From Acinetobacter tianfuensis (GTDB lineage: Bacteria > Pseudomonadota > Gammaproteobacteria > Pseudomonadales > Moraxellaceae): a stretch of 49,395 bases of DNA. Under the pieces are notes generated by a model, which was not told the origin of the DNA, searched no databases, and saw only the letters and a program-made list of their open reading frames with translations. Below, piece by piece: positions 27,109 through 36,487 of this stretch (its first letter is position 1; every line of letters begins with the position of its first letter). The position numbers and the translations under genes are program-made. The stretch is from positions 1-49,395 of the forward strand of contig NZ_RAXV01000029.1 of assembly GCF_003611465.1 (NCBI RefSeq). The letters are read 5' to 3'.

Positions 27109-27684
27109 ATGATGAGACTTGTAAAAACACTAATTGCTACAGCCTTATCCTTGCCGCTTCTGTTGTTAGCCGGATGTAAAAGTATTCCCAGTTATTCAGA
27201 CGATTACGCCCAATCCAGAAATGGTATTCAGGGGATAGCGCTGGATCAGGCTAAAGCTCAGGATATCGGCCTCCGCTTTACCTCAGCCTTTAATACCTTG
27301 GGCACACCTGAATTCGTTGAAAATGCTGGAGCACTGTATGCCGACCAGCTGTTTATTAACGATACGCTATCGCAATTTTCATCCCGTCAAAATCTACTCG
27401 AGCACTTTCAAGGCATGAACAAACGGGTCAGCAAGGTCAGCGTCAAGCTGTTAAACGCTTCTTATCATCAGGACTCTGCCTATGTGCACTGGCATATGGC
27501 CTATGATTTTAAATTGTTCGGCACGACCCGCAGTATGGACTCTTACGGTATCAGTGAAATCAAGATCAACGAAAACAACAAGATTATTTTCCAGCAGGAT
27601 TTCTGGGACCCTGCGAATGGCCTGTACCGTTCCCTGCCTTATGTTGGAGGGGTCTACTCATGGCTACTGCCTTTCAAAAAATAG
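27109..27684 (+). CDS. NTF2/SnoaL-like lipoprotein
   Basis: A 191-residue lipoprotein. The signal peptide ends at the lipobox LLAGC (Cys at about residue 23), so the protein is membrane-anchored. Residues 50-180 have the pattern of a nuclear-transport-factor-2-like fold (ALYADQLFINDTLSQF, HWHMAYDFKLFG, FQQDFWDPANGLY), often seen next to CFA-synthase operons. First of three genes ending with a response regulator. The start could be at 27109 or three bases later; GGA lies 5-8 nt upstream. Confidence 0.8.
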   Translation: MMRLVKTLIATALSLPLLLLAGCKSIPSYSDDYAQSRNGIQGIALDQAKAQDIGLRFTSAFNTLGTPEFVENAGALYADQLFINDTLSQFSSRQNLLEHFQGMNKRVSKVSVKLLNASYHQDSAYVHWHMAYDFKLFGTTRSMDSYGISEIKINENNKIIFQQDFWDPANGLYRSLPYVGGVYSWLLPFKK

Positions 27685-28160
27685 CGATTAGTACAGCGTT
27701 AGTGATGGGATGTAGCTTCTGTCCATGGGCACAGGCACAAAGCCTGAATCAATGCGGCAATGGTCCGCTGATGGTGGGTCAAAAACAGGTCGGTATGGCC
27801 AGTTATTTTGCCCAAAACTGTAGCCAGTCCTGGGAAAAACAAAATATACAGATGGACTTTTCCTATACACAGAATATTCCGGAATGGGCATTTAAGCGTG
27901 CGGCCACACATTTACTGAAACGTAATGTTAAATTCGCAAAAATACATGCTCTATTCAACCCAATCACCGATTTGTATCGTCCGGTCAGATCAGGCGACCT
28001 CTACCGTTTAAAATACAACCATGCTACACAGACCCTGAGCTTATCTTTGAACCAGCAAAGTTTAGGGCAGCTTAAACATCCTCTGGCACAACAATATTTT
28101 AATATATGGCTGGGTCCCCAGCCATTTAGTGCTAAATTAAAACAGCAATTATTAAATTAG
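27660..28160 (+). CDS. Periplasmic chalcone-isomerase-like protein
   Basis: A 166-residue exported protein with a signal peptide cleaved near AQAQS (residue 26). The C-terminal part (SGDLYRLKYN, LSLNQQSLGQL, QYFNIWLGPQPFS) matches the chalcone isomerase-like domain of proteobacterial proteins of unknown function, usually encoded near CFA-type lipid genes. GGAGGGG lies 10 nt before the ATG and the start overlaps the lipoprotein gene by 25 nt, so the two are co-translated. No catalytic role is known. Confidence 0.78.
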   Translation: MATAFQKIAISTALVMGCSFCPWAQAQSLNQCGNGPLMVGQKQVGMASYFAQNCSQSWEKQNIQMDFSYTQNIPEWAFKRAATHLLKRNVKFAKIHALFNPITDLYRPVRSGDLYRLKYNHATQTLSLSLNQQSLGQLKHPLAQQYFNIWLGPQPFSAKLKQQLLN

Positions 28161-28171
28161 TGTCTGCCGCT

Positions 28172-28864
28172 ATGTCGAAACATTTTATCCTGATGGTTGA
28201 AGACCATTATGAACTGGCCTCTACCCTATGCGAGTTTCTTGAAGAACATGGCTTTGTGGTCGATCACGCCCGCAATCTGAGTGCTGCTAGACAATTACTG
28301 AAACAGCAACGCTACCATATCTTGCTACTAGACATTAATTTGCCTGATGGTTCTGGTTATGAATTGTGCGAGTGGTTACGCAATGAAGAGGGGTTGGACT
28401 TACCTGTCTTGATGCTTACCGCTCGGGATACCTTGGATGACAAACTTAAAGGCTTCAATTCCGGCACGGATGATTATCTGGTCAAGCCCTTTGACTTTAA
28501 CGAGCTAGTGGTTCGGGTCAAGGCCCTGATCAAACGTTCCCTGGGTGAAGTATCTAGCAGTCGTCTGCAAATTCATGACCTAATTTTGGACCCAGCAACA
28601 CAACAGCTAACTCGAGCTGGGCAGAACATTGAATTGCCTCCGATTCAGTTTAAACTTTTGAAGCTACTAATGCGACATTCTCCTAAAGTACTGACCAAAC
28701 AGGAAATTATGATGCAGCTTTGGGGTGACGAAGAGCCAGAAAGTGATGCTCTGCGCAGTCATATCTATAATTTACGAAAAATGGTCGATAAACCCTTTGA
28801 ACAAAAGCTGATTCACACCATATCTGGGATTGGTTTAAAGATTGCTTTCGAAGATGAAGCCTAA
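28172..28864 (+). CDS. OmpR/PhoB-family response regulator
   Basis: A 230-residue regulator: receiver domain with the phosphoacceptor D54 (LLLDINLPDG) and K in LVKPFDF near residue 105, then a C-terminal winged helix (QEIMMQLWGDEEPESDALRSHIYNLRKMV). Neither this ATG nor the GTG at 28160, which overlaps the previous stop, has a clear Shine-Dalgarno. Its stop overlaps by 4 nt the stop of the convergent histidine kinase gene, so the pair is split between two operons. Targets likely include the lipid operon, by inference. Confidence 0.88.
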   Translation: MSKHFILMVEDHYELASTLCEFLEEHGFVVDHARNLSAARQLLKQQRYHILLLDINLPDGSGYELCEWLRNEEGLDLPVLMLTARDTLDDKLKGFNSGTDDYLVKPFDFNELVVRVKALIKRSLGEVSSSRLQIHDLILDPATQQLTRAGQNIELPPIQFKLLKLLMRHSPKVLTKQEIMMQLWGDEEPESDALRSHIYNLRKMVDKPFEQKLIHTISGIGLKIAFEDEA

Positions 28865-30183
28865 TTTAGGTACACAACAACAATCAGTCCAGTGGTCATT
28901 GCTAGATCAACATTCTGATGAGTGTCAAGATAATATTGCCTGTCAAACAGCTCCACACGCCAACCTAGCTGTTTGCATAGCTTTTGCACCAATTGCAATC
29001 CAATACCATGCCCTTTGATTTCCAGTTGTAGCTGCTGACCAGACAGTTCCTGAACTTTAGAATTGTTAGGTAAAGGCATGCCGACTCCATTGTCAGCAAT
29101 CAGTACTTTATTTTTTTCCATAATCACATCAATTTCTGTGCCCTGTGAATAGTTCAGCGCATTGCGCAGAATATTGCCAAACACCATTTTGGTCATGGAT
29201 GGATAAAGTTTACGCGGCTGTTCATCGAGGTCTTTTTGCAGGTCTATCTGCATGCCTTTGTTATGACTGACACTCTCCAGATCCTGCACAAGATTGTCCA
29301 GACATTCTGAAAGCATGGTCGGTTCAGCAGTTAAAGTGTTGGTGGTATTGCGGGCAATTGCCAGCAAGGTATCGACCAGCAGCTGCATGTCTTCAATGGT
29401 GTTATGCAGGCGGGTAAAGGACTTGTTGTCGCCATAGCGTGCCTGACACAGCTGCACATTGCCTTTTAAAATGGTCAGTGGCGTGCGCAGCTCATGGCTG
29501 ACATCTCCGGTAAATTCACGCTCACGCTGAATAAATTCGCTTAATACCTGATGATATTTTTCCAGCGCCTGCTTGAGGTATTCAGCTTCCAGATTAGAGT
29601 CGGTGCGGATGTCCTGAAAAGGCGAAGCCTGATTTTTCTGATGTTCCCAGTCGATATATTCCAGCGCATTGGCCAGACGGGTAATCGGGGAAAAATAGCG
29701 CCGGGCCCGACGGTTCCACCACCACAGCACACTATATAGCACAAACAGGCTGACCATCAGCGGTGCCAGACCAAACAGCCACACCAGCTTGTTGACGTTG
29801 CTTTCGCCAAAGACCAACAGGACATGCTGTCCGTCTTTTTCACCATACACAGTCATGCGCTCCTTGCCATCGACAAAATGCCGATTCACTCCTTGCTCAA
29901 GCTGCATGTGTCGAAACTGGAGCGGTGGGACATCGTTCCAGCGGTAACCATACAGGTTTTTGGTGTCGGGCAGTTCAGCAGCCGGATTACGTTCCAGCCG
30001 CTGCCAGTAGTGTGACATTTCCTGTTCCAGTGCAGTTCTGAGCAAGGAACCCTTGATTACCCAGGCACTACAGGCAATCCCAATCACCACAGACAAGGCA
30101 ATGAATCCGATTTGCAGCCAGTAATAGCGGTTAAACACCTCACCCAGAGGATGATCGTGTTTGTCCCTGAACAGCTTTAACAT
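28861..30183 (-). CDS. Sensor histidine kinase, last gene of the lipid operon
   Basis: A 440-residue inner-membrane kinase with TM segments at about residues 21-43 and 134-156 and a roughly 90-residue periplasmic sensor domain between them. A HAMP-like linker is followed by H230 in DVSHELRTPL, the N box NILRNALNYSQG and G boxes IADNGVGMP and GHGIGLQLV. ATG 30183 is preferred over TTG 30222 because GGGGA lies 8 nt upstream. It starts 37 nt after the second methyltransferase, so it belongs to the lipid operon; its probable partner regulator faces it tail-to-tail. Confidence 0.88.
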   Translation of the reverse strand: MLKLFRDKHDHPLGEVFNRYYWLQIGFIALSVVIGIACSAWVIKGSLLRTALEQEMSHYWQRLERNPAAELPDTKNLYGYRWNDVPPLQFRHMQLEQGVNRHFVDGKERMTVYGEKDGQHVLLVFGESNVNKLVWLFGLAPLMVSLFVLYSVLWWWNRRARRYFSPITRLANALEYIDWEHQKNQASPFQDIRTDSNLEAEYLKQALEKYHQVLSEFIQREREFTGDVSHELRTPLTILKGNVQLCQARYGDNKSFTRLHNTIEDMQLLVDTLLAIARNTTNTLTAEPTMLSECLDNLVQDLESVSHNKGMQIDLQKDLDEQPRKLYPSMTKMVFGNILRNALNYSQGTEIDVIMEKNKVLIADNGVGMPLPNNSKVQELSGQQLQLEIKGHGIGLQLVQKLCKQLGWRVELFDRQYYLDTHQNVDLAMTTGLIVVVYLN

Positions 30184-30222
30184 TGGTGCATTCCCCGCTA
30201 CCCCATCCGATTCGCCATTCAA

Positions 30223-31272
30223 TTATACGGTTTTCTTTTTAAACAGAAAGTGACCGATCACCCACTCGCGTCCATGCTCATAACCGAACAGCTCGGCACA
30301 GGCCATAAAGAAAATCCGCCAGCGTTGCCACCAGATTGCGGCATCCGCGCCATAAGTTTGTTCAAATAAGGGCTTTAGCTCGGCCTGTTTAGCATCCATA
30401 TTTTCTAGCCAAGCATTTGCGGTACGTTCATACTGCGTGCCCGCCCATTGCCAGTGCTGTTCTAGCTGTAAATGCTGCTGAAAATGTAGGAAAGTTGAGG
30501 CTGCTGGCATCAAACCACCACTAAAGAAATATTGCGACATCCAGTCAAACTCATTTTTGACTTCAAAAGGATAATGCAAGAAACGATGACAGAAAATATG
30601 ACACCACAATAAGCCATTTGGTTTGAGCCAAATACTGATATTTTCAAATAGTTTTTGATAGTTACGCACGTGCTCAAACATCTCCACTGACACCACACGA
30701 TCAAAAGAGGCAGGTTCAAGTTGCAACACATTGACATCACAAGTGATCACCGTCAGGTTATCCAGTTTTTTTAAACGGGCTTGTTCCTGAATATACTCGC
30801 GCTGCGTTGAAGAATTTGACACGACTGTAATACGGGCCCTTGGATAACGCTCGGCCATATATAGACTTAAAGAACCCCAACCGCAGCCAATTTCCAAAAT
30901 ATCCTGCCCGTCTTTCAGTTGTGCTCGCTGGCAATAGCATGCAAGAGCAGCTTCTTCGGCTTGGTCTAGCGTTGTATCGGCATGTTCAAAGAGACTCGCG
31001 CTATATTTCAAACGCTTACCGAGTACTGCCTGAAAAAATGCGGTCGGCAGTTCATAATGCTGTTCATTGGCTTTGTCTGTCTCAATGGCAATTTCGCTGT
31101 TTTTCAGCATGGTCAGCACATCCATATAGCGCTGCGCTGCCAATGCGGGGTTAAACCGACCTTCTTGTGCCAAACGTTTTTTGCTTAAAGTACGAATGCC
31201 TGCACGAATCACTGGGTCTGGCACCTTGCCATTTTCGATCAGTTCTAAGGTTTTTTTAATCATAAAGTCCAT
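30223..31272 (-). CDS. CFA-synthase-like SAM methyltransferase
   Basis: A 349-residue SAM-dependent methyltransferase of the CFA synthase/coclaurine N-methyltransferase group: SAM motif ILEIGCGWGSLSLYMAE near residue 122 and the SVEMFEHVRNY segment near residue 193. It lacks the N-terminal lipid-binding domain of true CFA synthase. In bacteria such proteins methylate lipid double bonds or other acceptors; the substrate here is inferred from the operon only. ATG 31272 has AGTAGG 8 nt upstream and lies 8 nt after the DUF1295 stop; the GTG at 31299 would overlap it. Confidence 0.82.
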   Translation of the reverse strand: MDFMIKKTLELIENGKVPDPVIRAGIRTLSKKRLAQEGRFNPALAAQRYMDVLTMLKNSEIAIETDKANEQHYELPTAFFQAVLGKRLKYSASLFEHADTTLDQAEEAALACYCQRAQLKDGQDILEIGCGWGSLSLYMAERYPRARITVVSNSSTQREYIQEQARLKKLDNLTVITCDVNVLQLEPASFDRVVSVEMFEHVRNYQKLFENISIWLKPNGLLWCHIFCHRFLHYPFEVKNEFDWMSQYFFSGGLMPAASTFLHFQQHLQLEQHWQWAGTQYERTANAWLENMDAKQAELKPLFEQTYGADAAIWWQRWRIFFMACAELFGYEHGREWVIGHFLFKKKTV

Positions 31273-31280
31273 GTATTTAC

Positions 31281-32060
31281 CTACTCTTTGGGTGGCCACG
31301 GAATAAACATTGAAGTTCGTCGTTGATAGTCTTTATAGTTGTCGCCACGGTGGGCGAGCGCCTGTTTTTCACTAAAGGGAATACCTGTAAAGTAGTACAA
31401 GAATAGCCACATCAGCAGTGGATATATCCATAATTCATAGCATCCTGCTGCCAAACCGAGCACTGGATAGGCAAACCAATGCAGCCATTCAAAAAAATAA
31501 TTCGGATGGCGCGAATATTTCCACAAGCCCTGATCCATGGTTTTACCTTGATTCTGTGGATCTAGCTTAAAACGGTAAAGTTGCTGATCGGCAGTGCTTT
31601 CACCTATCAAAGCCAAGAGCATGATCATACCCGCCCCAATCACAGTGACCAAAGTCCAGTCATTCCATTGCTCGGTCGAGATACTTAACAACTTCAGCAT
31701 TGGGTAGGAAAACAGTAGCGCCAAACCTGCCTGAAATATAAAAAACACCAGAAAACCAAGATGCTGATAATCCCCCATCGCTCGGCGCATGTTGGCATAA
31801 CGCGTGTCTTCTTGGGTTTCATTGGCATAGCGCCGTAACAGATGCCAAGTCAGCCGTGAAAACCAGATCCCACTCGCCAGTCCCAGAAATAACCGAACCA
31901 ACAGTGGTGCACTGTGAATCGCCCAAGCGGCAATAATCATGTTTAGGGCAATACTGAAACTCCAAGCGACATCGACTAGCCCTGCTCTGCGGTTATAGGT
32001 CACCAACACCCAGCTACAGAGCATGATGAAGACATTCAGCATCAGTAAATTCAGCAGCAT
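31281..32060 (-). CDS. DUF1295 (steroid 5-alpha-reductase-like) membrane protein
   Basis: A 259-residue protein with six or seven hydrophobic segments and the conserved C-terminal HPNYFFEWLHWFAYPVLG motif plus the end segment FLYYFTGIPFSEKQALAHRG that marks DUF1295 proteins. These are NAD(P)H-dependent reductase-like membrane enzymes or methyltransferase-like ICMT relatives; the lipid role is not known. AGGAGGG precedes the ATG; it starts 25 nt after the CFA synthase. Confidence 0.85.
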   Translation of the reverse strand: MLLNLLMLNVFIMLCSWVLVTYNRRAGLVDVAWSFSIALNMIIAAWAIHSAPLLVRLFLGLASGIWFSRLTWHLLRRYANETQEDTRYANMRRAMGDYQHLGFLVFFIFQAGLALLFSYPMLKLLSISTEQWNDWTLVTVIGAGMIMLLALIGESTADQQLYRFKLDPQNQGKTMDQGLWKYSRHPNYFFEWLHWFAYPVLGLAAGCYELWIYPLLMWLFLYYFTGIPFSEKQALAHRGDNYKDYQRRTSMFIPWPPKE

Positions 32061-32085
32061 TTCGTCCCTCCTGTTTTATCTTGGC

Positions 32086-33282
32086 TTAGTAGGCACTGGC
32101 TTCGAACAGCAGATGTACATCACTGATCACGCCTTCGCGGAAGCCACCTTCGCAATAACACAGATAAAAATCCCACATGCGGATAAAACGCTCATCAAAG
32201 CCGAGTTGCAGGACCTGATCATGCTGCTGCAAGAAACGCTGACGCCAGTGGTGCAAGGTCTGGGCATAGCTCTGGCCGATATCTTCCAGATGTTTGAGAC
32301 GCAGTTTTTGTTCGGAAGCGGTCTGGGTCATGACACTGATACAGGGAATAAAACTGCCTGGGAAAATATAGCGCTTGATATAGTCCACGGTATTCAGGGC
32401 TTTGGCATAGCGTGCATCTTCAATGGTGATGGCCTGAATCAGGGCCAGACCATTCGGTTTCAGCAGCTCACGGCATTTCTGGAAATAGGTGGATAAATAT
32501 TGCTCACCCACTGCTTCAATCATTTCAATCGACACCAGCTTGTCGTATTTGCCTTCCAGTAAACGGTAATCTTTCAGCTGCACAGTCACACGATGTGACA
32601 GTCCGGCTGCAGCGACCCGGGCCACGGCTTCATCATACTGTGCTCTGGAAATGGTGATGGTGGTGACTTTGCAGCCATACTGCTGCGCGGCATAAATGGC
32701 AAAACCGCCCCAGCCGCTGCCAATTTCGACCAAATGATCCATCGGTTTGAGTTGCAGTTTCTGGCAGATCAGCTCTTTTTTATAATCCGAAGCCTGTTCC
32801 AGGCTCATGCCCGGCTCTTTAAACACCGCACTGGAATACATCATGCTGTAATCCAGGAACAGCTTGAAAAAGTCATTACTCAGGTCATAATGCTCGGCAA
32901 TATTTTTGCGGCTGCCATCAATCGAATTCTTGCGCGATTTATACCAGACCTTTAACAGTAACTGGCTGGCTTTGGCCACTGCATTCTGATTCATCAGATC
33001 CAGCACATCGCGGTTACGTGCCAAAATGCGGATCACATTGACCAGATCTTCACTGCTCCAGTAACCGCGGATAAAACCCTCTGCTGCACCGAGCACACCA
33101 TTACGGAACAACAGTTCCATCAGACGGGCATCATGCACCTGAATCACAGCCTCAAGATCGCTGTTTTCCCCGACCGACCCGTTCCAGACGCCTTTAAAAA
33201 TCAGCTGACCATGCCGTAATTTCAGCAAATGCCGTAATACTACCGGCAGTGTGCTTTGCTCTCCCATGAATAGTGTTTTCAT
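32086..33282 (-). CDS. cfa: Cyclopropane-fatty-acyl-phospholipid synthase
   Basis: A 398-residue enzyme that adds a methylene from SAM to the double bond of membrane phospholipid acyl chains. The N-terminal lipid-binding domain (residues 1-110) is followed by NIAEHYDLSNDFFKLFLDYSMMYS, the SAM motif VEIGSGWGGFAIYAA, SIEMIEAVGEQ and the FIPCISVM and YRSSFREGV-like C-terminal features. Length matches the family (about 380-420). It overlaps the upstream DUF1365 gene by 4 nt. Confidence 0.92.
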   Translation of the reverse strand: MKTLFMGEQSTLPVVLRHLLKLRHGQLIFKGVWNGSVGENSDLEAVIQVHDARLMELLFRNGVLGAAEGFIRGYWSSEDLVNVIRILARNRDVLDLMNQNAVAKASQLLLKVWYKSRKNSIDGSRKNIAEHYDLSNDFFKLFLDYSMMYSSAVFKEPGMSLEQASDYKKELICQKLQLKPMDHLVEIGSGWGGFAIYAAQQYGCKVTTITISRAQYDEAVARVAAAGLSHRVTVQLKDYRLLEGKYDKLVSIEMIEAVGEQYLSTYFQKCRELLKPNGLALIQAITIEDARYAKALNTVDYIKRYIFPGSFIPCISVMTQTASEQKLRLKHLEDIGQSYAQTLHHWRQRFLQQHDQVLQLGFDERFIRMWDFYLCYCEGGFREGVISDVHLLFEASAY

Positions 33283-34076
33283 TGCAATGTGTTTCCTTTT
33301 TCTTTTTTAGGATGCCGGTAAAACGGAATTTTCTTTTTCCATAAACGAAAGGCATGCAAATAAATTCCGCTGATCATCCTGAAGGGTTCAAGAACTTTCA
33401 GCACAGCATAGCGATGCTGCTGTGAAGGAACCGTGATGGCCTGCAGGGAAAATTGCATCGTGGCATCGAATTGCAGCACGCCCTGCTCAAACAGCTGCAT
33501 ATGAATCACGTTCTGCTGATCGGAGAAGCTGAAGCGCCAGCGGTAATCCAGTGCCATCGGCATGAACGGCGATACATGGAAAGCCTTTTTAAAATCAAAC
33601 TGGTGGCTCTGGTACGGAGCATGTTCAGCTGTATTGTTCCGGCAGTCGTGGATATAGACCTGACGTTCATTCCACGGTGTGTTGGTGATTTCGCTGAGGA
33701 CAAAGAGCAGTTGATCGGTGGCACCAAAGACCAGATAAAACACCACGGAATTAAAGCGAAAGCCGAGTGTGCGCGGCAAAGCCAGCACCCGGATGGAAGC
33801 GGCATGCGATAACAGATAGTTTTCCCGCTTGATCAGCAGGCGTGCGACCTTCTGCCGAATCGAACCACATTCCATGGTCAGAAAGTCACGCTCATCCAGG
33901 GTCAGGAAATTCCAGCGGCTAGAGGACCACAGCCAGGATTTTCGGGTAAAGGTCGAGAGTTGATCCGGATCAAACCATAAATAGGTCAGCTGGGTCTCAA
34001 AAGCATGGGCTTTGGGCAAATAACGGCGATGCCGAATTTCGGCAGCGGCGATCGCCAGTGGATAGATCTGCATCAT
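33279..34076 (-). CDS. DUF1365 family protein
   Basis: A 265-residue soluble protein with DUF1365 hallmarks: RHRRYLPKAHAFETQLTYLWFD-like start (residues 16-36), NPVVFYLVF-type segment (FNSVVFYLVFGATDQLLFVL) and KAFHVSPFMPM near residue 165. DUF1365 genes almost always accompany the FAD oxidoreductase and CFA synthase seen here; the reaction is unknown. ATG 34076 and 34073 are both possible, and AGGAG favours the second. Confidence 0.87.
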   Translation of the reverse strand: MMQIYPLAIAAAEIRHRRYLPKAHAFETQLTYLWFDPDQLSTFTRKSWLWSSSRWNFLTLDERDFLTMECGSIRQKVARLLIKRENYLLSHAASIRVLALPRTLGFRFNSVVFYLVFGATDQLLFVLSEITNTPWNERQVYIHDCRNNTAEHAPYQSHQFDFKKAFHVSPFMPMALDYRWRFSFSDQQNVIHMQLFEQGVLQFDATMQFSLQAITVPSQQHRYAVLKVLEPFRMISGIYLHAFRLWKKKIPFYRHPKKEKGNTLQ

Positions 34077-34082
34077 GTGCTC

Positions 34083-35366
34083 CTAGGCCACCTGCTCAGT
34101 CTGCTGCAATAGCTGATCGACCACCCAGGCTGCGCTGCGCGCCCCATCTTCGTGGAAGCCCCAACCCCAATAGGCGCCGCAGTATGAAGTCCGGTTCTGG
34201 GCATTAACCTCGCTCCAGCGTTGTTGTGCTTCAATCGCCGGGGCATCAAACACCGGATGGCGGTAATACCGCTCTACCCAGACTTTTTTCGGATCCAGGG
34301 CAAAATTAGGATTCAGGGTGGCAAAGACCTGGGTTTTGCATTTCAGGTTCTGCAGCTGGTTCATCCAGTAACTGAAACCATAATGAATGCCGCTGTGCTG
34401 GAATGGGGTATGTTCAGCAGCCTGACTCGGCGTCACATGCACATGCCAGCTGGCCCACTGGCGTCTGGATTTGGGCATGATGCGGGTATCGGAATGCACC
34501 ACCATACGGTTATCCTGATAGCGGAACTTACCGAGTACATCCAGTTCCTGCGCAGAAGGGTCTTTCAGTAATTTCAGACTATCATCAGCATGGCTGGCAA
34601 ACACGACCCAGTCAAAACGTTCGGTGCCCTGTGCTGTTTCAACTAGTACATCATTGGCACTGCGGGATACATGCAGAACACCCATCTTGCGGAAGGTAAT
34701 ATTCGCCTGGGACTGAATCGCACGAACGTAGCGAGCTGATCCCCCCTTGACCGTAAGCCATAACGGCCGGTCTTTTAATTGCAACATGCGATGGTGCTGG
34801 AAAAAGCTCACCACAAATTTATAGGGAATCTGTCCGGCTTGCTCCACCGGGCAGGACCACAGCGCTCCACACATCGGATAGAGATGTTCCTGACGGAAGG
34901 CTTCAGAATAACCATGCTGATTCAGATATTCATCAATACTGAGCTGTGCATCAACCTGCTCCACATCCAGATCTTTATTGGCGGCATAGAAGCGGAACAG
35001 ATCCGACAACATCGCGCGAAAATCAGCCTTTAAAAAGTTTTGCGGTCTAAACAGCAGCGAGAATTTTTTCGATGGATTGTACTGCAAGCCCGTGACCTGA
35101 TTGTTCACCGAAAAGCCCATGTCACTGCTTTGCGATTGAATCCCGAGTTCTTTCAGCATGGCGCAGAACAGTGGATAGTTGTGCTCGTTAAACACAATAA
35201 AGCCACTGTCTACTGCGACCTGTTCGCCGTCTATATTCAGCTGATGGGTATCGGTATGGCCTCCAAAGTAATTATTCTTTTCAAAGACCGTGACTTCATG
35301 CACTTTGCTGAGTTTCCAGGCGGCATACAGACCGGAAATACCTGAACCAATAATCGCAATTTTCAT
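34083..35366 (-). CDS. NAD(P)/FAD-dependent oxidoreductase
   Basis: A 427-residue flavoprotein with the N-terminal dinucleotide motif GSGISGLYAAWKL (GxGxxG, residues 7-12) and an E after beta-2 (FEKNNYFGGHTDTH), of the phytoene-desaturase/amine-oxidase superfamily. It is paired with DUF1365 and CFA synthase in many proteobacteria, and related genes in Rhodobacter belong to the singlet-oxygen-induced lipid modification set. It could oxidise methylated acyl chains, but this is inference. It overlaps the desaturase stop by 4 nt (ATGA). Confidence 0.87.
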   Translation of the reverse strand: MKIAIIGSGISGLYAAWKLSKVHEVTVFEKNNYFGGHTDTHQLNIDGEQVAVDSGFIVFNEHNYPLFCAMLKELGIQSQSSDMGFSVNNQVTGLQYNPSKKFSLLFRPQNFLKADFRAMLSDLFRFYAANKDLDVEQVDAQLSIDEYLNQHGYSEAFRQEHLYPMCGALWSCPVEQAGQIPYKFVVSFFQHHRMLQLKDRPLWLTVKGGSARYVRAIQSQANITFRKMGVLHVSRSANDVLVETAQGTERFDWVVFASHADDSLKLLKDPSAQELDVLGKFRYQDNRMVVHSDTRIMPKSRRQWASWHVHVTPSQAAEHTPFQHSGIHYGFSYWMNQLQNLKCKTQVFATLNPNFALDPKKVWVERYYRHPVFDAPAIEAQQRWSEVNAQNRTSYCGAYWGWGFHEDGARSAAWVVDQLLQQTEQVA

Positions 35367-36349
35367 GGTGATTCCTTCGATTGAATCGTGTGAGTGCCTG
35401 CCGTAGCGGCTTTTTTCTGTTTCCGAGCCTGGGCAATTTTACTGGCTTCATAGACCCGTGCCGGAATCGGCTTGAGTCCCCAGACCAGCCCGAACAAAGA
35501 CATGAGTTTCAGCAGGTAATAGGTCACATCAATCTGCCACCAGTAAAAACCCTGCCGGGTACTGCCGGCATAATAATGGTGATTGTTGTGCCAGCCTTCG
35601 CCTAAGGTAATGATGGATAAGAATAAGTTGTTGCGACTGTGATCTTCAGTGTCAAAATCCCGGCTGCCATAATGATGCGCCAGTGAGTTAATACACAAAG
35701 TGGCATGGAGCAGTAACACAGTGGAGACCACAAATCCCCAGACCAGCAATTGCAGGCCGGAAGTGCCGAGTTGAGGTAAAGCCGTGGCCAGCCACTCCCC
35801 TAGCGCATAAATCCCGCCCGCGGTCAGCAGCACCACAATTAAACTGAAACGGTCCAGCCAGATCAGTTCCGGATATTTCAGCCAATCTCTAATGACTTCT
35901 TTACGCGTGGCAAAGTTATATTCGTTTAAAAACCAGCCAACGTGGCTGTACCAAAAACCATGCATGGAGGAATGCGGGTCTTGCAAGGTATCGGTATAGC
36001 GATGGTGATAACGGTGGTGCGCCGCCCACCAGAGCGGGCCACGCTGCGCACTCATGGTACCCATCAACACAAACAGGAACTGTACTAAACGCGAAGTCTG
36101 AAAAGTTTTATGTGACAGATAACGATGAAAAAAAGCGGTGATGGAAAACATGCGGATGAGGTAGAACGCCAGCATAAAGCCCAGCGCAAACCATGACACT
36201 CCCACCCAGAACACGGCGAGACAGGCTAGATGTAATAGAATAAAGGGTAAAATCCTCAGCCACTGAATCTTGCTGTTTTCAGCCGTCAGTGTTTCGGGCG
36301 CTGTGGGTGTAGACCAGCTGTCTATCCATCGCATCAGACTTTTCAACAT
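35363..36349 (-). CDS. Membrane acyl-CoA/fatty-acid desaturase
   Basis: A 328-residue integral di-iron desaturase with the three His boxes of the delta-9 family: HRYLSH (75-80), HRYHH (112-116) and HNNHH (254-258). Four or more hydrophobic helices flank them (around 35-70, 90-100, 165-190, 203-220). It introduces a double bond in acyl chains using O2 and electrons. First gene of the seven-gene lipid operon, with AGGATG before the ATG and a lipocalin terminator behind its promoter. Confidence 0.92.
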   Translation of the reverse strand: MLKSLMRWIDSWSTPTAPETLTAENSKIQWLRILPFILLHLACLAVFWVGVSWFALGFMLAFYLIRMFSITAFFHRYLSHKTFQTSRLVQFLFVLMGTMSAQRGPLWWAAHHRYHHRYTDTLQDPHSSMHGFWYSHVGWFLNEYNFATRKEVIRDWLKYPELIWLDRFSLIVVLLTAGGIYALGEWLATALPQLGTSGLQLLVWGFVVSTVLLLHATLCINSLAHHYGSRDFDTEDHSRNNLFLSIITLGEGWHNNHHYYAGSTRQGFYWWQIDVTYYLLKLMSLFGLVWGLKPIPARVYEASKIAQARKQKKAATAGTHTIQSKESP

Positions 36350-36440
36350 GGACTCATCCTATTTTCAAGCGATTGTCTTTATTCTATTTGATGAGTGTAA
36401 TCAGTCAGATATGAATTTTATGTGAAATGAAATAAAAAAA

Positions 36441-36473
36441 GCCGAACTGTGTAGAGAGAGTGGTCAGTTCGGC
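36441..36473 (-). terminator. Lipocalin gene terminator
   Basis: A 9-bp perfect stem (GCCGAACTG/CAGTTCGGC, 15-nt loop) followed by seven T on the minus strand. It lies 15 nt beyond the lipocalin stop and separates it from the lipid operon. Confidence 0.85.
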
Positions 36474-36487
36474 AAAAGGTTAACAGA

